Positions 21,959-35,363 are shown, counted from the stretch's first letter. The stretch is 64,000 nucleotides of DNA from Agroathelia rolfsii (GCA_018343915.1 JABRWF010000003.1:4092001-4156000), one strand, 5' to 3'. Numbers and translations are program-made. The notes: a model not told the origin generated them from the letters alone.

Positions 21959-24900
21959 CTACATATTATTCCAGGGCAGACCGTTGGGTGGTATTGACCG
22001 ATACGGCGTTCCGTTGTAATCAGCAGCTGTGATATATCAAGTTGAGTTATGGTCCATCATTATTAGTATAGCAAAAGCGGAAAAAACACGTACTGTTTTT
22101 CCAAACAGTGTTGCCCCACCAGCCGGGGCTGACGCTGCCATGGTGTGGTAACTGTAGCGTCAGGAAGATGACAATGAGCGAAATGACCGTACCTGTGAGT
22201 AAAATCAAATTGGTCAGAAAAAAAAATAATTCAGAACTGGCAATGTCAACATACCGCTATCCAACGCGGCGCTGGTAATATAGTTGAACTTGCTCCACCA
22301 TGCAAACCGATGCTTACGCAACCAATACTGGAACACGACCGCCACAGCAAAGAAGGACGAAAAGTTGATGCCCGTTGCGGGAGGGATAGCCGCGACGCCG
22401 TTGATGACTACGGCAACATTGATGTACTTCACCCAAGAATTGGGGTAGCGTCTTTGCCATAACCAGAAGGGCAGCGGGAGGAAAACACCGATAATCATGG
22501 CGTACAGTTGGATATTGTACGTCGAGTTGACACCGAACTGCCGTGTTGGACCGACCAACCCCCTGGAGTATCCATCAGCCGGGGCCTTTTCTTGACAGGT
22601 GAAATTCAAAGCAGAGACGACGCACCAAACTGCAGAAGCGGTATAATACACCTGATTATGTGGACAAGTAAGAAAGTCCTTTTGCTTCGGCTGGCAGATA
22701 TCCGGTACAGCACTGAACAACCACGTTTTCGTGCCAACTTGGACAAAGGCCGCCATGGTCGTGGCTACTGCTTGAACCAAGAATGTAGCCCGTGGCGGCA
22801 CCTTGATGTAGTGGCCGAGCTTAAGATCCTTTGTGAAAGATGTTGCTTCCGTCATGGTTTGGACAGAGTAAGCTTTGAAGACCTAGATGCAATTCCTTAG
22901 TACGGTTGGTTACTTGTGTTTTTGTTTATGAGCTAACCATGTTTGCCAACGGGTTTCCGGGTAATACAGTACCGGGGATAATTTGCGCCAAAAGGTTGAG
23001 CTGGACCTAGATAAATTGTGAGTATTTCATGCGGATGACAATGAGAAAGGTAACATACTCCTTGCCCTGTCATAGCATAAATGAAACCCGAAGGAAGCAC
23101 ATATATGATCGGCAATATCAACGACAGCAGCAAAGCCCAAACCGGCACGCCAGTATGCCAAACCTTGGCAACGTTGAAACGTCAGCACGCATGAAGCCCA
23201 AGAACAACCGCAGTACATACCTCTTGCGCAATTATCATGAGAATAAAGAACGCCACAAATACGCTAATATACCACCAATCCGGGACTTCAGGGTAATGCT
23301 TCATGAGCTTGGTATGAATATCGTCAGGCTCCGTGCGCATCTTCTTGAAGCCATTGATCAGTCGGCCGCCGTGGTACAGAATAGTGTGCACAATAATGCC
23401 CGTGGAGAGCGTAAATGCAAGGAGATAGGTCATCGCATATGTCGCGGGCAAGTACAGCGGAGAATATGCTCTATATCCCGTAAGATTGAATCGGTCGTCG
23501 GAAGTGAGGATCAATGATACGTTATACGGCAGGCCGTGGCGGTCATACGGGATATCCGACGACATAGGAAAGTATGCCAATTGCCACACCTGTAAGTGGT
23601 CAATAACTCGTCATGTAGATATAAGACTTTTCTGAGCCAGAAACTTACATTTGAGTAGTATAGTGCTGGCGTCAGGATCCAGTAAAACAGGATAAAGCCG
23701 GTGATAATGTGTACTTCCGCCCACCATGGAATAACCAGCGGGCTGGCAACCCACGATATTTGGTTCCAATCAAATGTTATGACGCTCATCCCCATGCCGG
23801 TCTGTACACCAAACATCTGATTAACTGGGACGTTGTCCGGTACTATCCAGCAGACCCAAGAGAAGACAGATAATGCGGTAAAAGCGAAGCCTGAGATGTA
23901 CTGCCATTAGATCCCGAAATGACGGTTGAGAGCGCATCTACGAACCTGGAAGAAAATACCAGAAAAAGGCACCAAGCATAACGTAGCTGAAATAGCGATA
24001 ACGTGTGATACCTCCCTGGCCTTCATCCTCTTCCGCATGGAGGGTGTTCAGTAGCGTACACGTGACAAGATTTTGGGGCCAGACCATGCTTGCGGGCCAA
24101 ACAAGGAAACGTCTACACAGTCCAGCGAGGCCAAATCCTGTTAATTGTGTTGCAAGCACCAGGCATATGCTATACCCGAAGCTCAGGTGGATATTGTAGT
24201 AGATACCGGCGACCACGATTGTATTGAGGGCATAGGGGGACGTTGTTGCGACGTTGGCCATAATGTAAACGAGAACATGTTCCTTGATGTTCCATGGCCC
24301 TGGATTCAATGACAGCTCAAGACCGCCAAGCCAATCGGGAAGTCGATATACTCTGATTGGAAGTGTATAAGCCGCGAACTTCCCAATAGGGTAGGAAATA
24401 AGGAGGAGTGCTAGCGGAACAACAGTCGGGGCTGGTTGTCGGAAATTGAAGAAGACGTTGAAGGCACTGTGTTGCTCCGGTAAGCAAAACGCAAGAATAG
24501 ACCATTGATTGATGGCTTTTTGAAGCCTCGATTTACCTGCTTATACAGCATAGCGTGAGGCCAATTACCCACATCCGGAGCGTTAGAGCCGGCATTTCTG
24601 GGTCATCAACATTGGATACTGAAGCCCTGACTTCAGGGTAGGGACTGTCCTCTTCTTCAACGGCATCAAAATCAAAATCCATCCTGAACAGGAACGTAAT
24701 GAGCCATGCATTGATAGAAAAGACCTGTCAGGCACATACTTGATAGAGCCCACCCTGCTCTCATCGTCAATCATGCTTGCGGTCATAATTTCAGAGTCGG
24801 CCTTGGAGGATATCCGTCGCTTTGCAGATGGTCGATGTACAAGATCAGACGTCGCATAGGGCTTGTCCAGCGAAAATGCCAAGCTAACCTGGTGGGAGCT

Positions 24901-25404
24901 TTTCCCACTTTGGTTTGTTGACCGGGTGTTCATGCGGGACATGCGATAGCCCTCTTGGTCGTTCATGTACGATTCAGTAGATGCCGAGGGTGTCATGGGG
25001 TCACGATGTGCGAGCAAGTGGGATTGAATATTTGAAGGCCCAGGAAGAGGAGAGTAATGGGTATCAGAAGGAAAACGGGCGTAAGGATTATGCGAGGGAG
25101 AGGGATATGGCACATCCTGATACGGTAGTGAGGGAACGGTCACTTCAAACTGGCTGGCTGGGGGAGCCTGAGAGTGGACAGTCCCTGGCGGCTGTGGGTG
25201 GAGCTCTTCTTGCTGGGGCTCCTGCTCCTGCTCGGCAGTCGAGGGAGGGAGATAGGCAAAAACATCGCCATCTTCACTTTCATCATCTTCCTCGTAAGAC
25301 TGGTTGGAATCAGAGTAGGCCGTGAACTGAGGGGGGCGGTTGAAGACGATGCCAGCAGATGTGCCTGGCCTTGCGGTGGTGGGGCGCCCATAAGAGTCCT
25401 CCAT
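21959..25404 (-). CDS. Oligopeptide transporter, OPT family
   Basis: Eleven exons (25404-24740, 24683-24537, 24466-23946, 23890-23649, 23589-23221, 23163-23059, 23006-22938, 22882-22626, 22562-22255, 22192-22094, 22026-21959) join in frame to 949 residues. The first about 220 residues are a disordered Pro/Ser/Glu-rich cytosolic extension. The OPT core follows: LNPGPWNIKEHVLVYIMANVATT with its NPG motif, VWPASMVWPQNLVTCTLLNTLH, a Trp/Tyr-rich stretch GAFFWYFLPGF, YNVSLILTSDDRF, HYPEVPDWWY, VLPGNPLANM, and the C-terminal GWWGNTVWKNTADYNGTP. OPT proteins import small peptides, glutathione or metal chelates by proton symport at the plasma membrane. All introns are GT-AG. An in-frame upstream start at 25584 would add about 60 unlikely residues. 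Confidence 0.9.
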
Positions 25405-27613
25405 GAGTCGACAGCTAACTGAGAGACCAGAGTGAGGAGAGCAGGGGAGAAAGACAGCAGAGCAGAATGCAAACAGACGACGAGGACGAGGACGAAGAGG
25501 ATTGAAAGGAGAGAAAGCGGAAAGGTCGTTTATTGAAATCAGGTATCGAGGCGTTCGCTCAGGCCGCTCAGGGCCAAACCCCAAGTAAATCCGGCGCGAT
25601 CCTCATTATGTAAGCTGTGCCTGGCTGTTATCCTGGCAGTTGTTCATCTTCTCAGTCCCGCCTCGAGGGCTCCTTGCTGTACAACATCGTTCCTGGCTGC
25701 GATGCAGCTGCCTGGTCACCGAGACACCCATTTGGTTAATTAATCCAAGGCTACCTGCATCATGATGTCAATACTCGGTGTCTGTAGTATTTATTTCTCT
25801 ACCACTCAGCACCCCTTGAATATTGTCAGCTGTAACGCGTCCCTCCGAGCCCGAGCCAGTCAGGACCATAACTAGCCCCAGTCGCTCAGGAAAAAAAAAA
25901 AAAGAATACTCCTGTGATGATGTTGACCATCTCATCAGGCAACGTCCCACCTTCATATTCACCACCAGCAGTGCATCGTGTCATCGGCTTCACGGCTGGC
26001 CAATTGAAATGTAAGCTTGACAAGCTTGGTCTTGTACATTGAATAAGGACCGGTCCAATGGTAAGCCTTAGATAGATAACATATATACCTCAGTTTGGGT
26101 CTCGAGTACCTTTTTCTAAGACAGCGCATCCTATTTCTGTTCAAAAATAAATTGGCGCACCTCTTGTCCCCCTATAGTCCTTCTGACTTTCCTGTGCCAC
26201 ATGATGGTCACCTGCATCCGCTCTCCGGGAGTCTTATTTGGAGTGGCTACAAAATGAAACATAGCTCCTTCACTCATGGCCGCTCTCGTCTCTTTTTTGG
26301 GGACTGATACGACTATCGTAACGGAGTGATGGTGGCGCTGCCAAATGAAACACGCTGTACGTGATTTTCAAGTGCAAATATGGTAATACCTTCTACTGGT
26401 CGGTCATCAAAGGAATCTCTCTTATGCACAAAAAAAGCAAGCAAGTCCCTTCCAATGAATCCGGTCTTTGATCCAAGGATTTCATTCAGGAACGCGTGCC
26501 AAGCCTCCTGATCGGATAGTGGCTGAGAGCTAATACGCCTTCATACCTTGAGACAGTAACGTTTCTATCGATAGGCAGTCATGGGTTCTTGTAATCCGCG
26601 GATCTTATCGTCGAGACTCAGAGGCAAGGTTTGAGTTTTTTCTTCTATCCTTGTCTTGTTTAAATTCCTTAATGGAGGCGTGCCTGGGCTCCCCTTTCTG
26701 ATGGTTTTTCTTCTTGGATACATGAGTAATCGTCATCCAGATGTTTACTCTTGTGACATACACACATTCTGACAATTACAATAGCTGGAGAGGCTCCCCT
26801 CAATGTACCTGAATATCAAGATTTATCAGGAATATTGCGCTGATTTTGCTGTGGTGACAACACTCTCATTTCAGCTATTAATCCCTGGCTTGTACTGATT
26901 ACCCAGACATTTAACTGAAATAATTGTAACACACTCTCACTCTCGAAGGGAAAGGGGATGTTATCGCCTTTGTCGGTCCAGCCACCTCTTAGTTTTTCCA
27001 CACCCCTAGCCTCAAGGCAGTGCAATCTGTTCACCAAATTCCATTGCCCACGTCAATTGTCGTAAGGCCAAGCCTTTCTCCATTCGATAATGTGTAGAAA
27101 CAACGATACTGTTGCCGATAATGGGCGCTGGCTGATGTTAACAATCCATTTCAGATGGGTGGCAGCGGCTGCAAACGGTCCTGATCATCAGAAGGCTGCG
27201 CCAAGAAATCCGTCCGGTTGAAAAGATTGTACAGGCGAGAGGACGATGTTTTCTAATAGAGTCTCCGCAAAGTGTTGTTATGTACCTTTCTTCATCGCAG
27301 TACAAGTTACCAAAACTAGTATTTAGGTTCGTAAAGAGAATTCTATGATTACCGAATTACGGATGAGGCGTTCCTCAGAATCCATGTAGTTTCCAGGCAC
27401 CACATTCGATTTTCACATTTGGAATCTAAATACTGGTGAAAATTACGAGGCATGTTTTGTTGTACGTGGTTTTTCTTAGGATGGTGAGTGGGGCCTCCCG
27501 GATGATATCAATATTTATAGTCAAAAATATTCTGCAACAAGGATCAACCAAAGTTCTCTCAGCAATAAGACTATATTCGGATTAATTACAAGCGACAGAA
27601 TGGATAACGAGGC
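25405..27613. other. Long intergenic region, no gene recognised
   Basis: About 2.2 kb between the start of the OPT gene and the stop of the monooxygenase. Only short frames, none with splice-joinable family features, and no repeats that I can define. It contains the OPT promoter. Confidence 0.45.
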
Positions 27614-28974
27614 TCAACGTGTGTGTTCTGCACCAGCAAGGCCTTTACCAGTATTCTTGAAATCAACGCCTGCCTTACGAGAGGCGAGAACCCATTCAGT
27701 AGCACGGGGTATAGTCTCCTGCTCGTGGTCCCTCAAGAGCCTCGAAATATCCTCCTTGGACGAAGCATCTGGATTTTTAGCCAGGAGCTTTCCCAGCGCA
27801 AATGCGCTCTGCATAGCGTTATTTGCCCCCTGTCCTTGTACTAACCATACTTCGTCAAGAGAAGTACCACTATTCCATAAAGTCGCTTACAGGGAGTCAT
27901 CGCATGTGCTGAATCTCCCAGCAGAGTAACTGGCCCATCAGGACACATCGTGTGCACACGATCACGCAAAACGAAAGGTGGATGGATGCCTTCCGGTGCC
28001 TGCTGCTCTACAACTTCAGCCAGACTTGGGTGTATATTCCCATCCCGCAATCGATCCTTGACGAATTGGAGCCTTTCGCTTTGGGACGCATTCATCGGCC
28101 AACAATCCACTCCGTGCTCCGCTACAGCAGGATCCTGCCAATAAAATAGCCAGTAATACTCGCCCGAACTGCAGTCGGAAGTTGAGTCCCGCAAACCGAC
28201 CATGAGTCGAAATGACTCTCCTGAGACAACAAAGAATGAGTTCCCCAGGGCTCGTGTCCGAGCGAACAGATCGCCATGGATGGTGGTCTCTCCAGCAATC
28301 AAGCCGATAGGTAAGCTTGGTAGAGATGTAGGATCAAACGACGCCCGAATACAAGAGCCAACACCGTCTGCACCTACGAGTACATCGCCTGATGCTTGTC
28401 TTCCATCTGCGAATGTGATTTTGATATGGCCATTATTATCGACGGTGTGGGACACATAGCGCTTGCTCCATTGAACTGGGATGTCATTTGCAAGCCAAGT
28501 ACGCAAGCGAACACGGTTGGCTGGGATGAATAGGTCAGTAGCACCAGTGGCCCGAGTCAAAGGCTCTAGCGAATTGTGGGTGTAAAACACGGCTTTGTCT
28601 GGTTTGCCCGTATATCGAGCCACACTGACAGATTCAAGAGGTTGTGCAGAAGGGCTAGCAATCGAACGTAGCTGGTGCGGTAGACTGTATAAGAAGTATT
28701 TAGTTAGGCTGTATGCTTTCTGAATAAAGGTGCTTTCATCCCCATACCTGCCCGTTAGAACGATTGCCCATCCTTGGACGCAAGAAGTAGCAGATTCGTC
28801 CCGTTCAAATATCTCGAATTCAATATTGTTTGTCCAAAGATATTGAGCCAAGACTAGACCTCTGCATTTGTTTGGGTACGCAGTTAGTTAATGATTAATG
28901 AGTAGATCTAGCATATATTGAGGTCTATGAGACACTGACCCTAATCCAGCTCCAACAATTAATACCTTGGGCAT
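27614..28974 (-). CDS. FAD-dependent aromatic-type monooxygenase
   Basis: Four exons (28974-28940, 28861-28748, 28684-27891, 27840-27614) join in frame to 389 residues. It starts MPKVLIVGAGLGGLVLAQYL, the dinucleotide-binding GxGxxG fold with the acidic strand end FEIFERDE. The second flavin motif is VLVGADGVGSCIR and the third is LLGDSAHAMTPLQGQGANNAM. These are the three signatures of group A flavin monooxygenases of the salicylate hydroxylase type, which hydroxylate small aromatic or polyketide substrates with NAD(P)H and oxygen. The substrate is unknown. A relic of its C-terminus lies about 2 kb away at 29725-29945, so the gene was once duplicated. Confidence 0.88.
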
Positions 28975-29724
28975 TACGTCGAATTTCGCAAGTAATTCAA
29001 ATGAATTAGTACTGACATATCAAGCTGAAATTTAGATCTCTACTAGTACGTCCTCCCTCCATTTCATCTGGGACTGAGCACTTTGAAAGGGGCACTAACT
29101 TCGATCCAATGTAGTCACTCAGGCTGATGATATCAGTGGAAATACCATAGTGTCGCTGGCATGGGTACGAGCACTGGCACTAACATATTCCGAGTGGAGC
29201 CGAGCATCGCACCCTTGACCACTCCCCTGACCCTTTACTTTTAGAATATTCAAGACATTCTGATTCAACAGTACTAGTACTAGCCTGATCTTGCTCAATT
29301 TAGCCCTCTTCAACTGTCCCTAACAACCTCTGATTGGAAATAGTGCGGAGGGTCGATGCTGTACAACCCGAGTTCCTTGTATCAATTTGCAATCGTGGGT
29401 AATTCCGATTTCATACACAAAAAAAGTAAGCTTCATGGCAGTAAATCATTACTATGTAATGAGAGCTACTCGTAGCTTTTATAGTAGTTGCTCCCCGTCT
29501 AGCACATGTATCCTCTTCCCAGCGTTGCGGTCTGGGACTGCCGTCACGGTTTATTCACCGGTAAAATTACAATAGCAAAAGCCGACTGAAGCAATTTTTA
29601 CTCAATATTCATTCAACAAAATAACATCGGATTCTTAGTCGATTTAATGACTACTAATGACTACTGTGCTAGTAAATGCATAGGGATCACAGCGCTTCAA
29701 GTTACTGATGTTTATGCACTGCAC

Positions 29725-29945
29725 CTACGAGGCCATGTAGGATATTCTTAAAGTCAAGACCCGCCTGACGAGACGCCAGGACCCATTCAGTAGCGCGTCC
29801 TAATCCAACCAAGTTTAAAAGGATATTTTTTTACTGACCATGTTCATCGCTGCAACGTGCTGTACCGCTACTATGGCGTAAGCGCGAGGGCTATAGTACT
29901 CCGAGGCAAGTCCCAAGCCACGTACTAGTACAATTTGGTCATCAG
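29725..29945 (-). pseudogene. Relic of the monooxygenase C-terminus
   Basis: The minus strand reads RATEWVLASRQAGLDFKNIL, nearly the same as RATEWVLASRKAGVDFKNTG near the end of the intact monooxygenase. The sequence to about 29945 continues in degraded form with frame breaks. The rest of the gene is not detectable in 28975-30216. Confidence 0.75.
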
Positions 29946-30216
29946 ACAAGCCCAAATTGAAACTTGACCACCCTCCGACTCTTTCAGCAGTTATTTATTG
30001 TCAGGACATAATAATAAAAACAGAAACCGTTGCCATTGAAGAATACCAGTCTTGTCTTGTTTTGCACTCGACTCGGTCTTCGGCAAGACACACTACGGCA
30101 AATGCTGTAAAATTCCTTTCATTGACATGGAATGTACAATTCCAATTTTATATACAAACATGTTAGCTTCATAATCTGCTTCGGTAAACTCATGATCGTA
30201 GAGAACAGCTATTTCA

Positions 30217-31423
30217 TTAGTTGAGAGTAACGCTGTAGCTTGAGATGACCAAGTTGGCAGCTCCAGTGAAAGCCTCAGTGCCCGACTGAATCGCTTGAAG
30301 ATACTGGGTTGTAAAAACAATTAGTTTTATGTGCATGCCTAGATTTAGTCTTGACGACTTACCTGACTGTCCGAAACGCCCTCATTTTCCACCAACCATT
30401 CTACGATTGGGGGGGTTTATTTGTGAGACCATGACAGCTTAGAAGATATAAATTAGGGACACATACTGAAGAAATCGTTGAGATCCGCGCTAAAATCATT
30501 GATGTTCCCACTTGCGCTGACGAAAGAGTACACATGCCAGTTAGAATTCGGTCCACTCCACAAATTCCAGCTGTGACCAGCAATTTCTGTGCCAGTGGTA
30601 ATCTGTGAGCCAACAGGTTGTATACTGTAGTTCTCTATTTTAGCATTTTCACTGTGTCAACCAGAGAAAAAGTGTCATACCCGCCGAGACCGGAGAGCCA
30701 TATCATGCTAGAATTAGAATTAGAATTAGAATTAGGATTAGACATAGACATTCAAGGTAATAAAAACGCTCGTACATCTCATAGGAGGAGGCGGTTGAAG
30801 CCGGGTCACCATTAGCGGTTGTTCCAAGCCATATGTCATAGCTAGTTTTCCTTGGTCATCCTCAGCTAATGATAAATATGTATTATGGTCTTACGAGACA
30901 TCAGCGCGAATACCCGATGACGAGTACGCGTACTCCCATGACCATGACGTCGGAACGGATTGAATATTGCTTAGCTACACAATGGATTCCTTTAAGTAAT
31001 GTTTGCAAAAACAGAAGACCATAGAATACGTGCCTGTACACCCTTAACGTTGTTAGATTGAACATTAGCGTATGACTTGACGTTGTTGGGATTGTTGGCC
31101 CATGTCCAGTTCGTCTTCCACGAGACAGAAGATCCAGATGCGCTGACGAGAGTTGAATTTTGTTCGCCCGTGCCGGCAGCTTTTAAGATATTGTCAGTAG
31201 TGTTAATCGACGATGCAAGGAAATAGCCAAACATTCTCCCCACAAGTTCTGGCAGAGCTCGTATTCGCCCGCCGACTCACACGAATACTGTCCTATAGGT
31301 AGTCAACGTAATGTCAATGACTAGTCCTTTGATATATGAATCCACCAGCGTACCGGTTAGTAATGTCTGCGCGAGACCACCGGTAAAGAGTGAAGATGCG
31401 AGGATGGCAGTAGTTGTACGCAT
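30217..31423 (-). CDS. Glycoside hydrolase family 12 endoglucanase/xyloglucanase, secreted
   Basis: Nine exons (31423-31354, 31292-31233, 31179-31034, 30974-30895, 30841-30776, 30707-30681, 30624-30467, 30400-30363, 30303-30217) join in frame to 243 residues, the normal GH12 size. A signal peptide (MRTTTAILASSLFTGGLAQ) precedes the fold: GQYSCESAGEYELCQNLWGE, SWKTNWTWANNPNNVKSYANV, SNIQSVPTSWSW, the catalytic-nucleophile region SSYEIMIWLSGLGG, SGPNSNWHVYSF, and the second catalytic-glutamate region SGTEAFTG. GH12 enzymes cut beta-1,4-glucan in plant cell walls. The intron 31033-30975 must use a GC donor (GCACGT) to give the family sequence VKGVQLSNIQSV. The donor at 31232 (GTTTGG) is weak. 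The intron 30775-30708 contains a hexanucleotide repeat. Confidence 0.88.
30712..30737. repeat. Hexanucleotide microsatellite in a GH12 intron
   Basis: About four copies of a six-base unit (attaga on the plus strand) lie inside the intron 30775-30708, next to its acceptor. Read on the coding strand it gives repeated TCTAAT, which overlaps the pyrimidine tract and offers several possible branch points. Confidence 0.8.
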
Positions 31424-32022
31424 GTTTAAAGCTCTGGCTGGTCATAATAGCCCTTGAGACAATCGAGTTATATAGAGAATCCGGAAAAATTAGCGCTGGT
31501 ATTCGATCAATATTTGGAGAGTACTCGCGATCGAGAGAAGTAAAATTAGCTTCAAGATGACAAATGCATGTTCAAATGCTACGCGACATTAAACTTGAAC
31601 ATAGGTAAAAGCGCTCATGTGCACGATTATACCGAGGTCGTTGCCATCTTGCCGACGTATATCCACTACCTCTCAGCAAGCATCGTTACTGGGAACCAAT
31701 GAAATTTCGCAAATTTTACGAAGAAAATAGGAGGAATTTCAACTAGTTTTCGTCAGGTATGCACAATGTTTACCTTCAGATATGAAAGCAGACGTTCACT
31801 GGTGCGCCAAACTTTACCTTTCGTCCAGAAGATAGACTGCGCGAGAAAATGATGATCATGACGAGGTGGATTAACTCCGGAGGCATTAGAGACACCCCGT
31901 GGACTTCTGATCACACAGTCAAAACTAGATATAATGATGCATGGATAATATTATCCCAGAAGACCACCAAGTTACTCCGAACGATCCACTACAAGGCAGT
32001 GCAAGTATACAGCAGGTATGCT
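31424..32022. other. Intergenic, no gene recognised
   Basis: About 600 bases between the GH12 start and the stop of the TMEM70-like gene. No coding frame, repeat or RNA gene was recognised. Confidence 0.45.
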
Positions 32023-32931
32023 TCAATTGATGAGCTCCTCATGGACATTAAAGTATCTTCCGATGGTGTCAGTCTAATGCAATTATAGCGAAGCAGTACG
32101 ATATTCCTGACTGACCGAACAACATTGCCAACCGCACGACACTTCCCTTCACCGTTCTCTCCCCATGAAACAATCCAGCGTCCTAGCACCTTGCCGCGTT
32201 TGTCGAAGGTTTCTGCAATGGTCTCCTCGAGCCCAGCTTCAGGTGCAGGCCTAGTAGGCGTCTGCGGCAACACGACCTCGTCAGCCAGTTCCCATTTTGC
32301 AAAGGCCCTCTTGGTGTCAGTCAAGAAGTCGCTGTCATAGACCTTGGTAATGCGGGGTTGAAGGGTCAAGGACAAAGTGGTCATTTCAAGACCCTCTGCA
32401 CCATCGTTCTCAGCTGGGACGAGGCGTCGTAAATTCGTAACATATGGGCTTCCACACCTAGGGGGAAGAGATTGAGTTCGAGTCACAAACCATTTAAGCA
32501 TAGTCTACAGACCAGGCCACAAGTGCTGTAGATATACTACTCGTTCCGAGCGCCGTTGCTGCAAGTGCTATACGAGCAGCGTTCGGTAGGGAGGATTCCA
32601 CGACGAATAAGAATGGTGTCATGGAGAATGACAGCGCAAGAGACGATATCGAGAATATCTTCAACCGTCTGAAGGTACTGGCTAGAGGTCCAACATATCC
32701 TACATTCTTAGTCTCGGACGGTGTAGATGTAGGAGGAGTATTGGCACTGCGCCGCCCAGGTGTGCATGAAATGGTTCGCTCTTGTATATGTAGCCCAGAA
32801 CGAGTTAAAGGGAATGAGAGCACGCGCTGATTTGCTCTCAGAACAAGTAGGCCTGTTGGTTGAAGCCTGAGACTAGACAGTCTAGTAGAAGCTCGAGCGC
32901 ATGGGTATAAAGAGGTGGCAAAACGGTGCAT
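32023..32931 (-). CDS. TMEM70/TMEM186-like mitochondrial membrane protein
   Basis: Three exons (32931-32513, 32457-32116, 32056-32023) join in frame to 264 residues. The N-terminus is rich in Arg, Ser and Leu without acidic residues (MHRFATSLYPCARASTRLSSLRL), as in a mitochondrial presequence. It then has VGYVGPLASTFRRLKIFSISSLALSF, two close hydrophobic helices separated by VESSLPNAAR, the WCGSPYVTNLRR turn, and a C-terminal domain ending NVVRYFNVHEELIN. This layout is that of small two-helix mitochondrial proteins of the TMEM70/TMEM186 group, which help assemble respiratory complexes. The family call rests on remembered patterns. Upstream in-frame ATGs up to 33039 would only lengthen the presequence. 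Confidence 0.7.
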
Positions 32932-33110
32932 GGCTACTTGCGGTCGCTGACAAGTGAATGGTGCGCGCAGGCGCGTCTGTAAATATCTAGTCCGAATACA
33001 GCGGTGTTTTCGGCATATGGCAGTTACTTCACTCATCAATACGATTATGTATTATCACATAAATAATAACTTCAAACACCACAACTACCAGCTTGTTACC
33101 CAGATATTCA

Positions 33111-34827
33111 TCACGGATCGACACCAGCCTCAGCAGCATTCTTCGTCAGCTCCCTCTCCTTCTCCCGCTTCAACCTCCCTTTACCTCGATCCCGCTCAAC
33201 CTGGGCCCACATCTCACCCGCACCAATAACCACCTGCATCGTCCCATCGTACGCAGCCTCAAACCGGGCTATCTCACTCGCGAACGTATCAGGAGCCGTT
33301 TGCAGTACATGGCGTATACCAGCCATGAACGCGTCTGCAACGGCTAAGTTATGCATCGTCAAGAATGACAACGCAGACATCTCGTGCGTGTGCAGCAGAT
33401 GATGTATATATGCACGTGTATAGGGCGCCTGGAAGGCAGGCACACCCTCCTCTGGGATAGGCTTGTCTACCTTACTGTGCGCGATCCGTTTGGCGGGGGG
33501 TATGGGCGAGCAGGCCAGGCAAGAGCATATGAGCGATGATGTATTCTCACCGGAAGAGGCAGCACTTTGCGCGTCTAACAGAGTATCTGCAAATCGATGG
33601 AAGTCCATTGAATACTCCTTGAGATAAAGGTTGTGCCCCAAATTCCGCTTTCCTTCAGCCGTGTTAGTAGGCTCATGTTCGGCGGGCACAGGGAAGCGGA
33701 AATCAAATGCTACACCAACGTCTGCAGCGCCCTGTGCCCAGCTGGCATCAAATGCGTCTATCCCTACATCACGAATGAGGTGTAGGATGTCATGCGGAGA
33801 TTTGGAACTATAAGCTATACGCGGTTTGGCTGTAGGCAGCTGTTGCAGTGAAGCCCTGAGCAGTTCGCTAAGTTGTGGAGCCGATTGACCAGTAGTCTGC
33901 GACAATGCCAAATACAACGGCGCAAGGGGAAAGAGATATCCGGAGAAAGCAGCATCAAGTGACTCTAGATGTGGAAGTAATTCGGCATCGTGCCCTTCTA
34001 GAGACTCCACGAGCGTAGATGCGAATGCTCGGCGCGCAGCTGGGGATGAGCCACCAACCATGGGAAGCAGGATGTTTGTGGGGTAATTTGGCGTAGTTTC
34101 CCCGTCAGCAATTGAAATGGATGGTCGATCTAGGGCTGAGAGGAATTTCCCTAGCCACAAGATCGTACGTTCAATGCTTTTGGTAATGCGCTTTTGACTA
34201 TGTGGACCCTCTGTCATAGGTTCGTCGACGAGTGCTACTGTCAAATCGGGTTTAATTGAATTGAGATACTGGGACCATGTAGCGGGCGAAACCTGATTAA
34301 ATTCCATTTTTTTGAACAAAAAAAAAAGCTTGATTTAGGAGTTGTATAGGGAAAACGCCTACCCTTCGCACACCACGTATACAATTGACACATGCGGCAT
34401 CAACACCATTGGCTGGCATGACACGTACATCTGCCTGATCTCGGAGAGATAGAATAGTGACATGTCGCTCATGATCCAAGCCGCAGAAATCATGGAAAGA
34501 CTTGTGCGATTTGGCAGCGCCGATAGGTATCGGGGGATTATTTTCCAGGCTACCATGGTCATATCAGCCAAACCTAACCAAAGAAAAAAATCACCATGCA
34601 CTTACTCACAACGACTCAAAATGCAAGTTCAAAAGTTTGATCGCCTCAGATTTGTGGACATGATCTCGAGAGAGATGTCGTACGAGCCCGCGAGATGTGG
34701 GCGTGATTAATGTGGGCGTCTCGAGCAGAGTTGGTGCCGCATGCGAACGGTCTATGGTGAGTTTTCCTAGGCGAGGGCTGAATTGTGTTGGGTTATTTGA
34801 GAGCTCTAGTTTGAGTTGGGTGGACAT
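33111..34827 (-). CDS. QTRT2: Queuine tRNA-ribosyltransferase accessory subunit 2
   Basis: Three exons (34827-34610, 34549-34363, 34292-33111) join in frame to 528 residues. Recognised words are LETPTLITPTSRGLVRHLS near the N-terminus, the TIM-barrel segments, and the C-terminal zinc site SSLICSCLACSPI followed by TRAYIHHLLHTHEMSALSFLTMHNL. This Cys-x-Cys-x-x-Cys...His arrangement with the TRAYIHHL word is diagnostic of the tRNA-guanine transglycosylase family. With its catalytic partner it exchanges guanine 34 for queuine in tRNAs with GUN anticodons, usually at the outer mitochondrial membrane or in the cytosol. The subunit 2 assignment is by overall similarity. The partner subunit is not in this window. 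Confidence 0.85.
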
Positions 34828-35363
34828 GGTTTGGCGCACGTGAGATGAGATTGCGCGCAAGAAGTAAGTCGGGCGCATTTTTAGAAGGCCCACAACGGCG
34901 CGAGCACGCAAAAACTGACCGGTACGAGTGCAACCTGTAACTGCCAGGGTCACTTCACTCTTCACACAATTTCGCTCGCTTATGAGATCTGGAACCGAGA
35001 CGTTATGAATGGATTTCAGAATACCAAGGTAATATATGCAGTACACAAAGAAAAATAAAGAGCCCAATCAGTTAGAAAGCCAAAAAGAATAAGGAACGAT
35101 AAAAGCCACTGTATAGACTGTCCTTATATATACGACGAAAATGCAAAAAAAGATACCATATTACATTTTTTTCAGGTTATGCACTGATAGCAAGAAGAGA
35201 TAGAGAAATAAGAAATATGTGGTAGTGTGTTCGATGAGACCAATGCAGCAAGACAATAACAAAAAGAAAAAGAAAAGAAAGAGATGCAAACGGAAAAAAA
35301 GGAAAGACATTGCTTTTGTAAGACTATTGCGAAATAATGAGACGAGTCAAAAAGAAAGTTTAA
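34828..35363. other. Intergenic, no gene recognised
   Basis: Upstream region of the QTRT2 gene and 3' flank of the next minus-strand gene. A-rich, with short chance frames only. Confidence 0.45.

Noticed and set aside
25405..25584. In-frame upstream extension of the OPT protein starting at 25584
   Set aside because: It adds about 60 Arg/Pro/Leu-rich residues with no family support; the ATG at 25404 is a better start.
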